Shown: positions 17,985 through 27,212 of the stretch, one piece after another | Layout of the letters: every line of letters starts with the position of its first letter | Position numbering within the stretch: position 1 is the stretch's first letter | From: Ruminococcus sp. | GTDB taxonomy: Bacteria > Bacillota > Clostridia > Oscillospirales > Ruminococcaceae | Length of the DNA: 64,000 nucleotides | Direction: 5' to 3' | NCBI GenBank assembly: GCA_021201755.1 | Contig: JAJQEI010000037.1 | Coordinates: 336,478-400,477 of the forward strand | Notes under the pieces: generated by a model | The model's database searches: none | What the model saw: only the letters and a program-made list of their open reading frames with translations | Told to the model about the DNA's origin: nothing | Position numbers and translations under genes: made by a program

Positions 17985-20447
17985 ATGGCAAAATTTACAA
18001 TAGAGGATATTCTGGAAGAGTATAGTCCGGATGGAAAACGTAGCAAAATTCAACGGGATGCGGATCAGCCGTTGGCACATGGAACGTTAGAAACGGAGAA
18101 ACTGCTTTCTGCGGCGACGTCTGATCGACCGTTGCCTGATATACAATCCGGATATCATCATGTAACGAAGAAAGCAGAATCACAAGAAGAACTTGTAGAT
18201 ATTAAATCAACAATTTCGAATATTAAAGCGAAAAAGGATGCACAGACAGCATTGAATCTTGGCGGTTCGCCGTTGATTCGGGAACACTTTCCGACACAAG
18301 AACTAAAACGAGAGGCAGTGTCCTACATCAAATCTGGCAGAGGTAGTTATGAAGATCAAAAGATTTCCAGTGAATCTTATGATAGTGCGGTTAAACTGAC
18401 ACCGACAAATTTAGAAGTGACGGAAACGATGAATAATCATAAGCCACAGATTCGGGAGATGCAAGATTCTACACGAGCCAAAGAAAAACGTCGAAAGAGA
18501 AAGCACCGGCGTTCTGTAGTGGAATCAAATTATGAAGAAAATTCTATCATAGGTGTCATTCCGAAGCCAAAGCCAAAGTTGATGGAAGAAAAAAATTCTT
18601 CGAAAAAAAAGATGGACGTATTGCAGGAAGAACTGCCCGGTGAAGAGGATAAGCCGACTTCGCTTCGCTCCATGCGTCAAAAATCTTATCGACAGATGGG
18701 TGAATCCAATCATACGCCGGATAATATGGAACAGGTTTGGAATACGCTTTGTAACTTGCGTAATGTGATATTTGTACGCTGCATCATACTTCTTCTTCTG
18801 ACATTGGTGAGTGCTGGTTTAGAAATCAGTCTACAAGCGGAAAATCATGTTCTCCATGCATGGACAGAAAGTTTAACAGCAAGGGCAATTGCTGGTATTG
18901 AAGTGGGCTTGGCAGCTATCGGTATTGGTGTATCATTTCCGACGATAAAAAAAGGTTTGTTGCATATTTTTCAACTTCATGCGGATAGTGACAGTATGGC
19001 GGCAATTCCAATGGTAATTGCCACAATTGGCGCACTTTTGGTACTAATAAGATCGGATGCGTTGGCACATGAAATGGTTCATTTGTATGTTCCCTGTGCG
19101 TTGCTGGCAATGTTTTGCAATGCAATTGGGCGGCTTTTTGTGGTACGGCGTGCATTGCGAAATTGTCGAGTTTTGTCGAAAGAGACACAAAAGCGAGTGC
19201 TGTCTTATGTGTCACAAGAGGAGATGGCGGAATTACTTACAAGAGGAATCATTCATGATGTTCCTATTGTTGCTGCAGTACGGAAGGCGGATGCGCTTTG
19301 CGACTTTTTGCGATATACGTATTCTTGTGATATGGCAGATACGATGTGCTGTACGATGACACCGATTAGTTTTATTGTATCGCTTGTTTTGTCACTATTT
19401 TTGACGTTTGTTCAACTTGGTACAAATTTCAGTTTGACTTGGTTTTGTGTGCTGTTTTCTATGCTTTCATTATTTTTGACAGCTTGTTGCTGTTTAGCAA
19501 GTGCATTGATTTCCAATTTACCACTGGAATGGGAATCCAAGCGAGCGTCTAATTCTGGAAGTGCACTTTTGGGATATCAAAGTGCAGATGACTTTTTTGA
19601 TGTCAATGCGCTTTTGGTAGATGCAGGTGAACTTTTTCCTACCGGTTCTGTACAAATTGCCGGATTGAAGATGTTCACCGGTGCGAAGGTGGATGAGGTG
19701 TTACTAGATGCGGCAAGTTTAGCACATCACGCTGGAAGTATATTAAAGGGAGCATTTGAGGATATGATTCCCGATCATGAAGTATTGCGGTCGGTGGATC
19801 AATTTGTATGTGAGGATGGTTTAGGACTGTGTGGATGGATTGCTAATCGGCGTGTTTTATTCGGCGGACGAGAAATGATGGTGAGTCACAACATTGAAGG
19901 ATTGCCGGCAAAACCACGAGAAGCAAAAATAGCGGAAACAGAAGGCGAAATTGTCTATTTATCTGTGAGCGGCGTATTATCTGCGATGTTTACAGTACGT
20001 ATTACAGCAGACGCTGCAATCCAGCGTAAAATGCGTGTATTGAAGCAAGAGAATATTTCTTTGGTAATTCGCTGTGTAGATCATTGTGTAACACTACATC
20101 GCATCAATCAGCTGCTTCAATATCCGGAGAATCTCATGAAAATTTTACCAGCGTCTATGCATCATCTATTCCAGCACGAAACGTCAGATTTGGGGTGCAT
20201 CAGTGCGTCTATGACTGTGGGAAACGAAGGATTTGGTGCTGCACAGTTGTTGTTAGGCGCAAAACGAGTTCGACGTGCTTCGGTTATAGGCGTGATTATG
20301 CAAGTGATTTCTGCACTGTTGGGACTGGTTCTGGCGACGATTCATATTTTTACTGGTGCATATGAAACAATGACAGCGCAATTTTTTCTTGTTTATCACC
20401 TGGTTTTAACGTTAATTACAATCATGGCGGTTAAAATAAGGAATTGA
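17985..20447 (+). CDS. Degenerate P-type ATPase-like membrane protein
   Basis: This is an 820-residue protein. The first 240 residues are charged, low-complexity and probably disordered. Hydrophobic helices follow at about 255-275, 300-335, 345-370, 385-400, 455-475 and 480-505, then a soluble region of about 240 residues and two C-terminal helices (about 765-785 and 795-815). The order matches P-type ATPases. Where they have DKTGT, this protein has LLVDAGELFPTG (about 540): the Asp is kept but KTGT is lost. The GxDG-like nucleotide segments and the GDGxND hinge are not recognisable. I infer a membrane pseudo-ATPase of unknown role. It sits between rlmB and an LCP ligase. Confidence 0.7.
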   Translation: MAKFTIEDILEEYSPDGKRSKIQRDADQPLAHGTLETEKLLSAATSDRPLPDIQSGYHHVTKKAESQEELVDIKSTISNIKAKKDAQTALNLGGSPLIREHFPTQELKREAVSYIKSGRGSYEDQKISSESYDSAVKLTPTNLEVTETMNNHKPQIREMQDSTRAKEKRRKRKHRRSVVESNYEENSIIGVIPKPKPKLMEEKNSSKKKMDVLQEELPGEEDKPTSLRSMRQKSYRQMGESNHTPDNMEQVWNTLCNLRNVIFVRCIILLLLTLVSAGLEISLQAENHVLHAWTESLTARAIAGIEVGLAAIGIGVSFPTIKKGLLHIFQLHADSDSMAAIPMVIATIGALLVLIRSDALAHEMVHLYVPCALLAMFCNAIGRLFVVRRALRNCRVLSKETQKRVLSYVSQEEMAELLTRGIIHDVPIVAAVRKADALCDFLRYTYSCDMADTMCCTMTPISFIVSLVLSLFLTFVQLGTNFSLTWFCVLFSMLSLFLTACCCLASALISNLPLEWESKRASNSGSALLGYQSADDFFDVNALLVDAGELFPTGSVQIAGLKMFTGAKVDEVLLDAASLAHHAGSILKGAFEDMIPDHEVLRSVDQFVCEDGLGLCGWIANRRVLFGGREMMVSHNIEGLPAKPREAKIAETEGEIVYLSVSGVLSAMFTVRITADAAIQRKMRVLKQENISLVIRCVDHCVTLHRINQLLQYPENLMKILPASMHHLFQHETSDLGCISASMTVGNEGFGAAQLLLGAKRVRRASVIGVIMQVISALLGLVLATIHIFTGAYETMTAQFFLVYHLVLTLITIMAVKIRN

Positions 20448-20502
20448 GGATTCGTGATTTCAAAAGTGATATCTGAAGACCTTAGGAAGGAGGTCGTTTG
20501 AA

Positions 20503-21945
20503 GTGGGAAAAAATAAAAATGGAAAGAATACCGATGGAGAAGAAACGGTTTTTTTTCAAGCCGCAAATGATGGAAAAAGCACAGACGCATATGATACTCG
20601 TGAATTGAGTGCAGATCAGATTCGGCAGCAAGCAGCTGCACAAAATCGAATGGCGCAAAATGGATATGTTGGGAATGGCTATGAAAATGTTAATTCTCAA
20701 AATGGCTATTCACAAAACAATCCCTATTCTTACAATACCTATGGGCAGCCACCGAATTATAGAACGCAAAACAATAGGCAGTATTATAATAATGGGCAGT
20801 ATTATAACAATGGGCAAAATTATGGCGGAGTAAATAATAATAATTATCGTTCCAATCGAAACAACGCCAGTGCATCATCCCGTCCGCAAAATCAGCCGTA
20901 TTACTATAATAATAACAGTAATCAAAGCAATCAACAAAAGCGTAAGATTTCATTACGGCAAGCGAGCGGTGGCAAGAGAAGAAAACGAAAAAATCCAAAT
21001 GGTTCTTTTGTAGGTCGATTGCTTAAAACGGTTTGCATTATTATTGTAATGTTGTTTGTGCTGTACTCTGCAATTGCATTGATTGGAATATTGAGTATGG
21101 ATCGTGTTTCTGCAGGAGATCGGAGTTACACCGATGGCAGTATGGACGAATCTTATGTGAAAAGCGTTTTGGTCATTGGCGTAGATTCTCGTGATCCGGA
21201 GGAGGACCAAGGCAGAAGTGACTCGATGATCCTAGTTTCCATTAATTCAAAAACGAATGATATCTATATGACTTCATTTATGCGAGATGCTTATGTACAA
21301 ATTCCAGGTTACGGAAGTGGTAAGCTGAATGCGGCGTATTCTTATGGCGGTGCAGAGCTGTTGATGGATACTCTAGAATATAATTATGACATTAGCATTG
21401 ATGATTATGTATTGTTTACATTTGAAGCATGTGCAGATGTTATTGATGCAGTTGGTGGCATTGAAATGACAATTTCCGATGAAGAGGCAGAGACAATCAA
21501 TGAAATTTTAATCAGTGAGGTTAATGAGATTATGGGGGACGATCAAGATGACGATCTGCTGGACGGTGGTGGAACGCTGACACTGAATGGAAAGCAGGCA
21601 CTTTCTTATAGTCGAATTCGTTATGTGGGGAACGCAGATTTCGAGCGTACCGAAAGACAACGTTCTGTTATGCAAGAGGTCATAGAAAAAGCAATGGCAA
21701 ATCCCATTCGACTCGTATCCATTTGTTTGACGGCATTGCCAGAGTTGACGACAAATATGTCGATCCTGTCGTTATATTCTTATGTTGTAATATCTCCATT
21801 TCAACTCGCTTTTTATGATTTGGAGCAACAGCGTATTCCAGCAGACGGAATGTATTCAGATGCGACGATTGATGGCGAATCTGTACTGGAAATTGACTTT
21901 TCTGCGGCACAAGAATTATTGAAGGACACCGTATATAGCGATTGA
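20503..21945 (+). CDS. LytR-CpsA-Psr (LCP) family wall glycopolymer ligase
   Basis: The GTG start follows GGAAGGAGG. The first 35 residues are charged. Residues about 45-150 form a tail extremely rich in Asn, Tyr and Gln, then a basic patch (KRRKRK) and one TM helix (about 172-195). The extracellular LCP domain follows, with VIGVDSRD, DSMILVSIN, FMRDAYVQIPGYG, KLNAAYSYGG and LSYSRIRYVGNADFERTERQR, the polyprenyl-phosphate and Arg-rich catalytic motifs. LCP enzymes attach undecaprenyl-linked glycopolymers to peptidoglycan. The polysaccharide operon about 1.8 kb downstream is a plausible source of its substrate. Confidence 0.92.
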   Translation: MGKNKNGKNTDGEETVFFQAANDGKSTDAYDTRELSADQIRQQAAAQNRMAQNGYVGNGYENVNSQNGYSQNNPYSYNTYGQPPNYRTQNNRQYYNNGQYYNNGQNYGGVNNNNYRSNRNNASASSRPQNQPYYYNNNSNQSNQQKRKISLRQASGGKRRKRKNPNGSFVGRLLKTVCIIIVMLFVLYSAIALIGILSMDRVSAGDRSYTDGSMDESYVKSVLVIGVDSRDPEEDQGRSDSMILVSINSKTNDIYMTSFMRDAYVQIPGYGSGKLNAAYSYGGAELLMDTLEYNYDISIDDYVLFTFEACADVIDAVGGIEMTISDEEAETINEILISEVNEIMGDDQDDDLLDGGGTLTLNGKQALSYSRIRYVGNADFERTERQRSVMQEVIEKAMANPIRLVSICLTALPELTTNMSILSLYSYVVISPFQLAFYDLEQQRIPADGMYSDATIDGESVLEIDFSAAQELLKDTVYSD

Positions 21946-22034
21946 TTGGAACAGATTTTTTTCGAAGGAGTCCGTTTCCTATTTTGCATAATCAAAGGAA
22001 GCCTCGCATATTTTTATGATGTGAGGTGAGCAAT

Positions 22035-22307
22035 ATGAAATCAAAGGTAGCAACATTTGGGAAAAAGGTGCTTTGTATGCAAACGTTTCTGCAAATGTGT
22101 GGAAATCGGGAGTTATATTTGGAAAATTGTCGACGTATTATCGAATATCATGATATTCGCATTGTTGTGGAAACCGATGAATTTCGTATGGAAATATGGG
22201 GCAACAATTTGCTGACTGACAGTCGCTCGCCGGATTGTCTGTTAATTACTGGAGAAATTCAAACCATTCAATTTATACCATTGGGTGTATATGATGAAAA
22301 GCTTTGA
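22035..22307 (+). CDS. yqfC: YqfC/YabP-family sporulation protein
   Basis: This is a 90-residue protein resembling YqfC, a small protein made under sigma-E in the mother cell during Bacillus sporulation. The block NCRRIIEYHDIRIVVET followed by the GEIQTIQFIP strand is typical of YabP/YqfC proteins. The ATG at 22035 follows GAGGTG; a GTG nine bases earlier is less likely. It overlaps the yqfD start, so the two are translationally coupled, the usual order in sporulating Firmicutes. The phoH gene that usually follows is absent here. Confidence 0.82.
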   Translation: MKSKVATFGKKVLCMQTFLQMCGNRELYLENCRRIIEYHDIRIVVETDEFRMEIWGNNLLTDSRSPDCLLITGEIQTIQFIPLGVYDEKL

Positions 22308-23472
22308 ACAACAACTGCGTGGAGAATATCTGGGGCAAGCGAGTGGTGGAAAACTTTATCGTTTTATTAACGCACTACATCAGAAAAATCTAGAATGTCG
22401 TAGGCAGCGTTGTCAGGGAGATACGTATTGCTTTTTGATTGTGGAGGCAAAACGTAGTCAGGCAGAAAAAATTGCAAAGCAATACGGTGCTGCCATTCAA
22501 TGGACACCAAGAAAAACGTTGCGATATTTCCTGCGACGTTATCGGTTTCGCTTTGGTGTCCCTATTGGTGTACTTCTTTCAATGGGATTATTGTTTTACG
22601 GCTCAAATATTGTCATGCAGATTGAAATTATCGGGAATAGCAATGCGACAAATGCTGAAATTTTGGCGATTTTGGCGGAACAGGGTGTAAAACGAGGAAG
22701 CTGGATTCCAAAAATTGATTTTACTGCTTGTGAGCATAAATTGCGAGCAGATGTGGAGGAACTGTCGTGGGTGGGAATCCGTCATACAGGAAATTGCCTG
22801 GTAGTAGAAGTGACAGAGGCAACACCAGAGCCAGAAATGTCGGAGACGAGAGTGTCTTGCAATATTGTTGCCAGTCAGAATGCAGAAATTGTGTCGCTTT
22901 CTGTATATACAGGGTATACGATGCATCTGGTGGGCGATTATGTCCGAAAGGGTGATTTGTTGGTGAGCGGTGTAGTCATGGATGAAACGGGTCATCTTTC
23001 CATACGACACGCCACTGGTAGTGTAACTGGCATATATACGCAAGTACAGACGTTTCATTGTGATTATGTGCAAGAAGTACGTACTGCCACAGGCGTTTCC
23101 ACAATGAGGAAATATTTGGATCTTTTTACATGGCATATTCCCCTTGGTAGTACAGAAAATCCGTATGAGGACAGTATACAGACGGAAAATTACTGTTGGT
23201 TTTCTCTTTTCGGAAAAGAATTGCCTATTGGAATTTATCGAAAGACGTTTCAAGAATACCGTATACATACGATTACGTTTACATTGGAGGAAGTAGAACA
23301 AAATTTAACAGAACAACAACAATGATTTGAAGAAAACTTCTTTCAAGATGTGGAAATGGTAGAAATGGAAACAGAAACGATAGAAACAGAAACTGAACTA
23401 ATGCGAACAATTACTTATAAATTACAAGGAGAAGTGGGTGAAATACAGGAGCTTTATATAGCGGATGAGTAA
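22291..23472 (+). pseudogene. yqfD: Sporulation protein YqfD, interrupted by an in-frame TGA
   Basis: This is a YqfD-like (spore_yqfD) membrane protein of about 393 codons when read through. It has a basic N-terminal domain, one TM helix (PIGVLLSMGLLFYGSNIVM, about residues 90-108), then the large C-terminal region with the POTRA-like start IEIIGNSNATNAEILAIL and GVYTG/GSVTG-type blocks. The start is ATG 22291 or 22294, inside the end of yqfC. TGA at 23323-23325 comes 49 codons before the frame's natural TAA (23470-23472). The extension (FEENFFQDVEM...TYKLQGEVGEIQ) matches the expected family C-terminus, so I read this as a nonsense change, perhaps from CGA or GGA. The truncated form might still fold. 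Confidence 0.8.
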
Positions 23473-23549
23473 AGCATAATGTGGAATGTTTTATAAAATA
23501 TGTATAGAAATTGCGTAGCTTTTAGCATAAAAAAAGTATTACTTACAGC

Positions 23550-23578
23550 TTGATATTTGTACGGATTATGTGTATAAT
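23550..23578 (+). promoter_or_regulatory. Distal promoter of the polysaccharide operon
   Basis: TTGATA (23550-23555), a 17-nt spacer and TATAAT (23573-23578). It is one of two consensus promoters in the 23473-23786 gap, which holds no gene. Between them, AGAAGAT/ATCTTCT (near 23605-23622) can form a small hairpin. Confidence 0.75.
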
Positions 23579-23668
23579 AAATTTAAGGATTCTATTGCAT
23601 TTTGCAGAAGATGTGGATCTTCTAAAAAAGCATCAGCGACATACTTTTGTGATACTCATGTAAATGAC

Positions 23669-23697
23669 TTGACTTTTTACATGGGTTGTGTTATACT
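23669..23697 (+). promoter_or_regulatory. Proximal promoter of the polysaccharide operon
   Basis: TTGACT (23669-23674), a 17-nt spacer and TATACT (23692-23697). This gives a leader of about 85 nt to the ugd TTG start. Confidence 0.75.
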
Positions 23698-23786
23698 AAA
23701 TAAAAATAAGTAGTTCTAAAAGTTCATGTGATATGTGATTTTTAGGAATACTTCAAAAAGATAGAAACAGTAAAGGGGCTAAAAAA

Positions 23787-25049
23787 TTGGAAATTAAAAA
23801 ATCGGGAAATTATAAAATTGCAGTAGCCGGAACTGGCTATGTTGGCTTATCCATTGCAACATTGCTTGCACAACACAATCAAGTAATGGCAGTGGACATC
23901 ATACCGGAAAAGGTGGATTTGATTAATCAAAAAAAATCACCAATTCAAGATACGTATATTGAGAAGTACTTGGCTGAGAAGAAACTGAACTTGGTTGCAA
24001 CACTGGATGCGAAAGCGGCGTATACGGATGCGGATTTTGTGGTGATTGCCGCACCGACAAACTATGATTCTGAAAAAAACTTTTTTGATACGTCAGCAGT
24101 GGAGAACGTCATTGATTTAGTGATAACATATAATCCAAATGCATTTATGGTGATTAAATCAACTGTGCCTGTTGGATTTACAAAGAATATTCGGGAAAAG
24201 ACTGGCAGCAAAAATATTTTGTTTAGTCCGGAATTTTTATGGGAATCAAAGGCATTGTATGACGATCTTTACCCAAGTCGTATCATCGTAGGGACAGACA
24301 AAGAAGATGCACGATTGATGGAAGCGGCGCATATGTTTGCGGCATTGCTGCAGGAGGGTGCAGCAAAAGAAAATATCGATACGCTATTCATGAATTTTAC
24401 GGAGGCAGAGGCAATTAAGCTCTTTGCCAACACTTATTTGGCATTGCGTGTGTCATATTTTAACGAGTTAGATACTTATGCTGAGATGAAGGGATTGGAT
24501 ACAAAACAAATCATTTAGGGTGTTTGTCTGGATCCTAGAATTGGAACACACTATAATAATCCGAGCTTTGGATATGGCGGCTATTGTCTGTCAAAGGATA
24601 CAAAGCAGCTGCTTGCCAATTATGCTGATGTACCAGAAAACCTGATTGAAGCAATTGTTGAAAGCAATCGTACCAGAAAGGATTATATTGCCGATCGTGT
24701 GCTACAAAAAGCTGGATACTATTCTTATGGTGAGGACAATAATTATAATTGTAAAAAAGAGAAAAAGATTGTTATTGGTGTATATCGACTGACAATGAAG
24801 TCGAACAGTGACAATTTTCGACAGTCTTCTATTCAAGGGATTATGAAGCGTGTTAAGGCAAAGGGCGCGGAAGTTATTGTGTACGAGCCTACGTTGGAAA
24901 ACAACAGCACATTTTTTGGAAGTATTGTGGTAAACGATTTGACATCATTTAAAACGAGGAGCAATGTTATCATCGTCAATCGCTATGATCCTTGTTTAGA
25001 TGATGTGTGGGATAAGGTTTATACGAGAGATATTTTTATGAAAGATTAA
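23787..25049 (+). pseudogene. ugd: UDP-glucose 6-dehydrogenase interrupted by an in-frame TAG
   Basis: This enzyme would oxidise UDP-glucose to UDP-glucuronate with NAD. The full frame is 420 codons, the normal length. The start is a TTG with AAAGGGG nine bases upstream; no ATG is available. The NAD-binding motif is [12 protein letters not shown], then [24 protein letters not shown], and [15 protein letters not shown] with family-typical residues. TAG at 24516-24518 follows DTKQII. The next bases give [27 protein letters not shown], which contains the catalytic Cys. Family members usually read [13 protein letters not shown] here, so GAG to TAG is the simplest change. If the stop is real, the catalytic Cys is lost. 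It is the first gene of the operon. Confidence 0.88.
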
Positions 25050-25084
25050 TGGATTGCGTTATATGGGAAGAAAGGACAGTAGAA

Positions 25085-25582
25085 ATGGCGAAAAAGGGAA
25101 AAATTGTAAAAGAAAGAGAAGATATTAAGGTTTGTTTTGCGGCTTCTTCTGGTGGTCATTTTGAGCAATTGTCCATGTTGAGACCAATGATGGAAACATA
25201 TGATAGTTTTATCATTACGGAAGAAACGGATTATAATGCATTAAAATCCTCTATGGAGAAAGTATATTATATGCGTCAGGTGAATCGGAAGGAACACATG
25301 GCTTTATTTTGTATGATGATAAATTTTTTTCGATCGTGTCGAATTTTTCATAAGGAAAAACCGGATGTCGTCGTTTGCACTGGTGTATTGGCGATGATTC
25401 CGATTTGTCTTATTGCAAAACTAATGAGAAAGAAATTGATATATATCGAATCATTTGCAAAAGTCACAACACCTACGGAAACTGGCAGATTGATGTATCG
25501 GATTGCAGATCAATTTTATGTACAATGGGAGTCCATGTTGGAGGTGTACCCAAATGCGATTTATCTTGGGGGTATTTATTGA
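25085..25582 (+). CDS. PssD/Alg14-like glycosyltransferase subunit
   Basis: This 165-residue protein resembles the membrane-anchoring, acceptor-side half of a two-part GT28-type transferase. The start at 25085 is preferred because AAAGGA precedes it; an upstream ATG at 25049 touches the ugd stop and has no site. Landmarks are the N-terminal CFAASSGGHFEQL, KPDVVVCTGVLAMIPICL (likely membrane-associated) and KLIYIESFAKV. Its TGA overlaps the ATG of the next gene by one base (PssD-PssE arrangement), which argues for a 1:1 complex. Confidence 0.88.
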   Translation: MAKKGKIVKEREDIKVCFAASSGGHFEQLSMLRPMMETYDSFIITEETDYNALKSSMEKVYYMRQVNRKEHMALFCMMINFFRSCRIFHKEKPDVVVCTGVLAMIPICLIAKLMRKKLIYIESFAKVTTPTETGRLMYRIADQFYVQWESMLEVYPNAIYLGGIY

Positions 25583-26079
25583 TGATTTTTGTTACAGTTG
25601 GATCGCAAAAATTTCAATTTGATCGACTTTTAAAGGCAATTGATGATCTAGTAGAAAAAAAAATCATTTCTGAAGAAGTATTTGCACAGATTGGCTATTC
25701 TGAATATTTGCCTCAGTATTATGCATATGCAAAATTTTTAAATTGTACCGAATTTGAAGAGAAAATTGCTGCATCAGATCTTGTTATTACCCATGGCGGA
25801 ACTGGTGTGATCATGAAATCGGTAAAAAGTGGAAAAAAGGTAATTGCGGTACCAAGATTGGTACGGTATCATGAACATGTGGATGATCATCAGATGCAAT
25901 TAATAGAGCAATTCACAAACAGCAATTTGATTTCCAGCTGCTTGGATTTAGACAAGCTTGGGGATGTGTGTCTAGAAACAAGAGAAAAGATGTTTGCATC
26001 GTACCAATCAAATACAGAAAATATTATAAATTCGATTTGTCAATATATTGATCAAATTTATTTAGGAGATGTAAAATGA
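25582..26079 (+). CDS. PssE/Alg13-like glycosyltransferase catalytic subunit
   Basis: The start at 25582 overlaps the preceding TGA (TGATG), so translation is coupled; an earlier in-frame start lies inside the PssD gene. The 165-residue protein begins MIFVTVGSQKFQFDRLL and contains the sugar-nucleotide-binding block DLVITHGGTGVIMKSVKSGKK and RYHEHVDDHQ, as in the C-terminal half of MurG-type (GT28) enzymes. It should act with the PssD-like partner on a lipid-linked acceptor. It ends with an ATGA overlap with the next glycosyltransferase. Confidence 0.9.
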   Translation: MIFVTVGSQKFQFDRLLKAIDDLVEKKIISEEVFAQIGYSEYLPQYYAYAKFLNCTEFEEKIAASDLVITHGGTGVIMKSVKSGKKVIAVPRLVRYHEHVDDHQMQLIEQFTNSNLISSCLDLDKLGDVCLETREKMFASYQSNTENIINSICQYIDQIYLGDVK

Positions 26080-27173
26080 AATTTTTTATAGTGTCAAATA
26101 TGTTTCCAGATGAAAAGCACCCATCTTATGGAATATTTGTAAAGCATTTTTGCGAGCAGCTGGACTCTTTACAAATCGCTTATGATACAAGTGTCATGAA
26201 ACAAGCGGATAATCCAATTCAAAAGCTATTGCACTATATGAAGTTTTATGTAGGAACTGTCGTGCGTATGCTGTTTGTTTCATATGATGCGGTCTATGTG
26301 CATTACGCTTCGCATAGTTCGCCACCGGTTCTATTTGCAAATAAATTGAGGAAGAAAAAAATTTTTGTCAATGTGCATGGTAGCGACGTAGTGCCAGAAA
26401 ATCCAAAGCAAGAAAAAATGCAAAAATATACGCAAGCAATTTTGAAAGTGTGTGAAACTGTAGTTGTACCAAGTGTTTACTTTCAAAATTATACAGTAGA
26501 AAAATATCATCTGGCGGACAAACGTGTTTTTGTATATCCTTCAGGTGGCATTGATAAGAATATGTTCTATATGGCTTCGCCGGAAAAGAAGCAAGAATTA
26601 AGGGCGTCGTTTGGATTTTTTGAAAAACGACCGGTTTTTGCGATGATTGGAAGAATCAGTGTCGGAAAAGGATGGGATGTTTTTTTAAAAGCAATTTCCA
26701 TCTGTGTCAAGAAAAATCTATGTGCAGATTTTTTGATTTTGGGAAAGGGTGCAGAATCGCAGCAGTTATTGCAACTATGCGATATACTAGCATTGACAGA
26801 ATATGTGAAAATAATCGATCAGCTTGTGTCGCAGGAGCAGTTGGCGAATTGGTATAATGCTGTTGACTATTTTGTTTTTCCAACCAAAAGAGAAGGGGAA
26901 AGCTTAGGTCTTGTTGCAATTGAGGCGATGGCATGTGGAACGCCAGTGATTTCTAGTGATTTTGCTGCACCAAAATATTATGTACAAGAAAATAAGAATG
27001 GATTTCAGTTTCAAGTTGATAATGCAGAGGCGTTGAGTGAAAAGATAGAAACGTGTATCGATGTATTTTCTACTTCGGCATATGATGTACTTTGCCAGAA
27101 TGCGATTCAGACTGCAAGTGCTTTTTATCTGGAGAATATTCGACAGGACTTGCAAAATATTTTAGAAAATTAA
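26076..27173 (+). CDS. Glycosyltransferase family 4
   Basis: This is a 365-residue GT-B enzyme. The N-terminal acceptor domain has VSNMFPDEKHPSYGIFVKHF and VNVHGSDV. The C-terminal GT4 domain has GRISVGKGWDVF (about 200) and the nucleotide-sugar motif REGESLGLVAIEAMACGTPVI (EX7E, about 285). The start overlaps the previous stop (ATGA). It is a retaining transferase of the surface polysaccharide operon; donor and linkage cannot be read from the sequence. Confidence 0.9.
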   Translation: MKFFIVSNMFPDEKHPSYGIFVKHFCEQLDSLQIAYDTSVMKQADNPIQKLLHYMKFYVGTVVRMLFVSYDAVYVHYASHSSPPVLFANKLRKKKIFVNVHGSDVVPENPKQEKMQKYTQAILKVCETVVVPSVYFQNYTVEKYHLADKRVFVYPSGGIDKNMFYMASPEKKQELRASFGFFEKRPVFAMIGRISVGKGWDVFLKAISICVKKNLCADFLILGKGAESQQLLQLCDILALTEYVKIIDQLVSQEQLANWYNAVDYFVFPTKREGESLGLVAIEAMACGTPVISSDFAAPKYYVQENKNGFQFQVDNAEALSEKIETCIDVFSTSAYDVLCQNAIQTASAFYLENIRQDLQNILEN

Positions 27174-27212
27174 GTTATAATAAGTTATAAATAGTGTGAT
27201 GGGGAAATTAGT

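Noticed and set aside
20760..20830. Tandem DNA repeat array in the LCP gene
   Set aside because: Short repeats (cag-tat-tat-aat-aat-ggg) occur two or three times only and are explained by the Asn/Tyr/Gln-rich coding sequence.
22603..23301. 232-codon open frame antisense to yqfD
   Set aside because: It lies entirely across a recognised gene on the other strand, has no ribosome site or family features, and is rich in residues expected from reading AT-rich coding DNA backwards.
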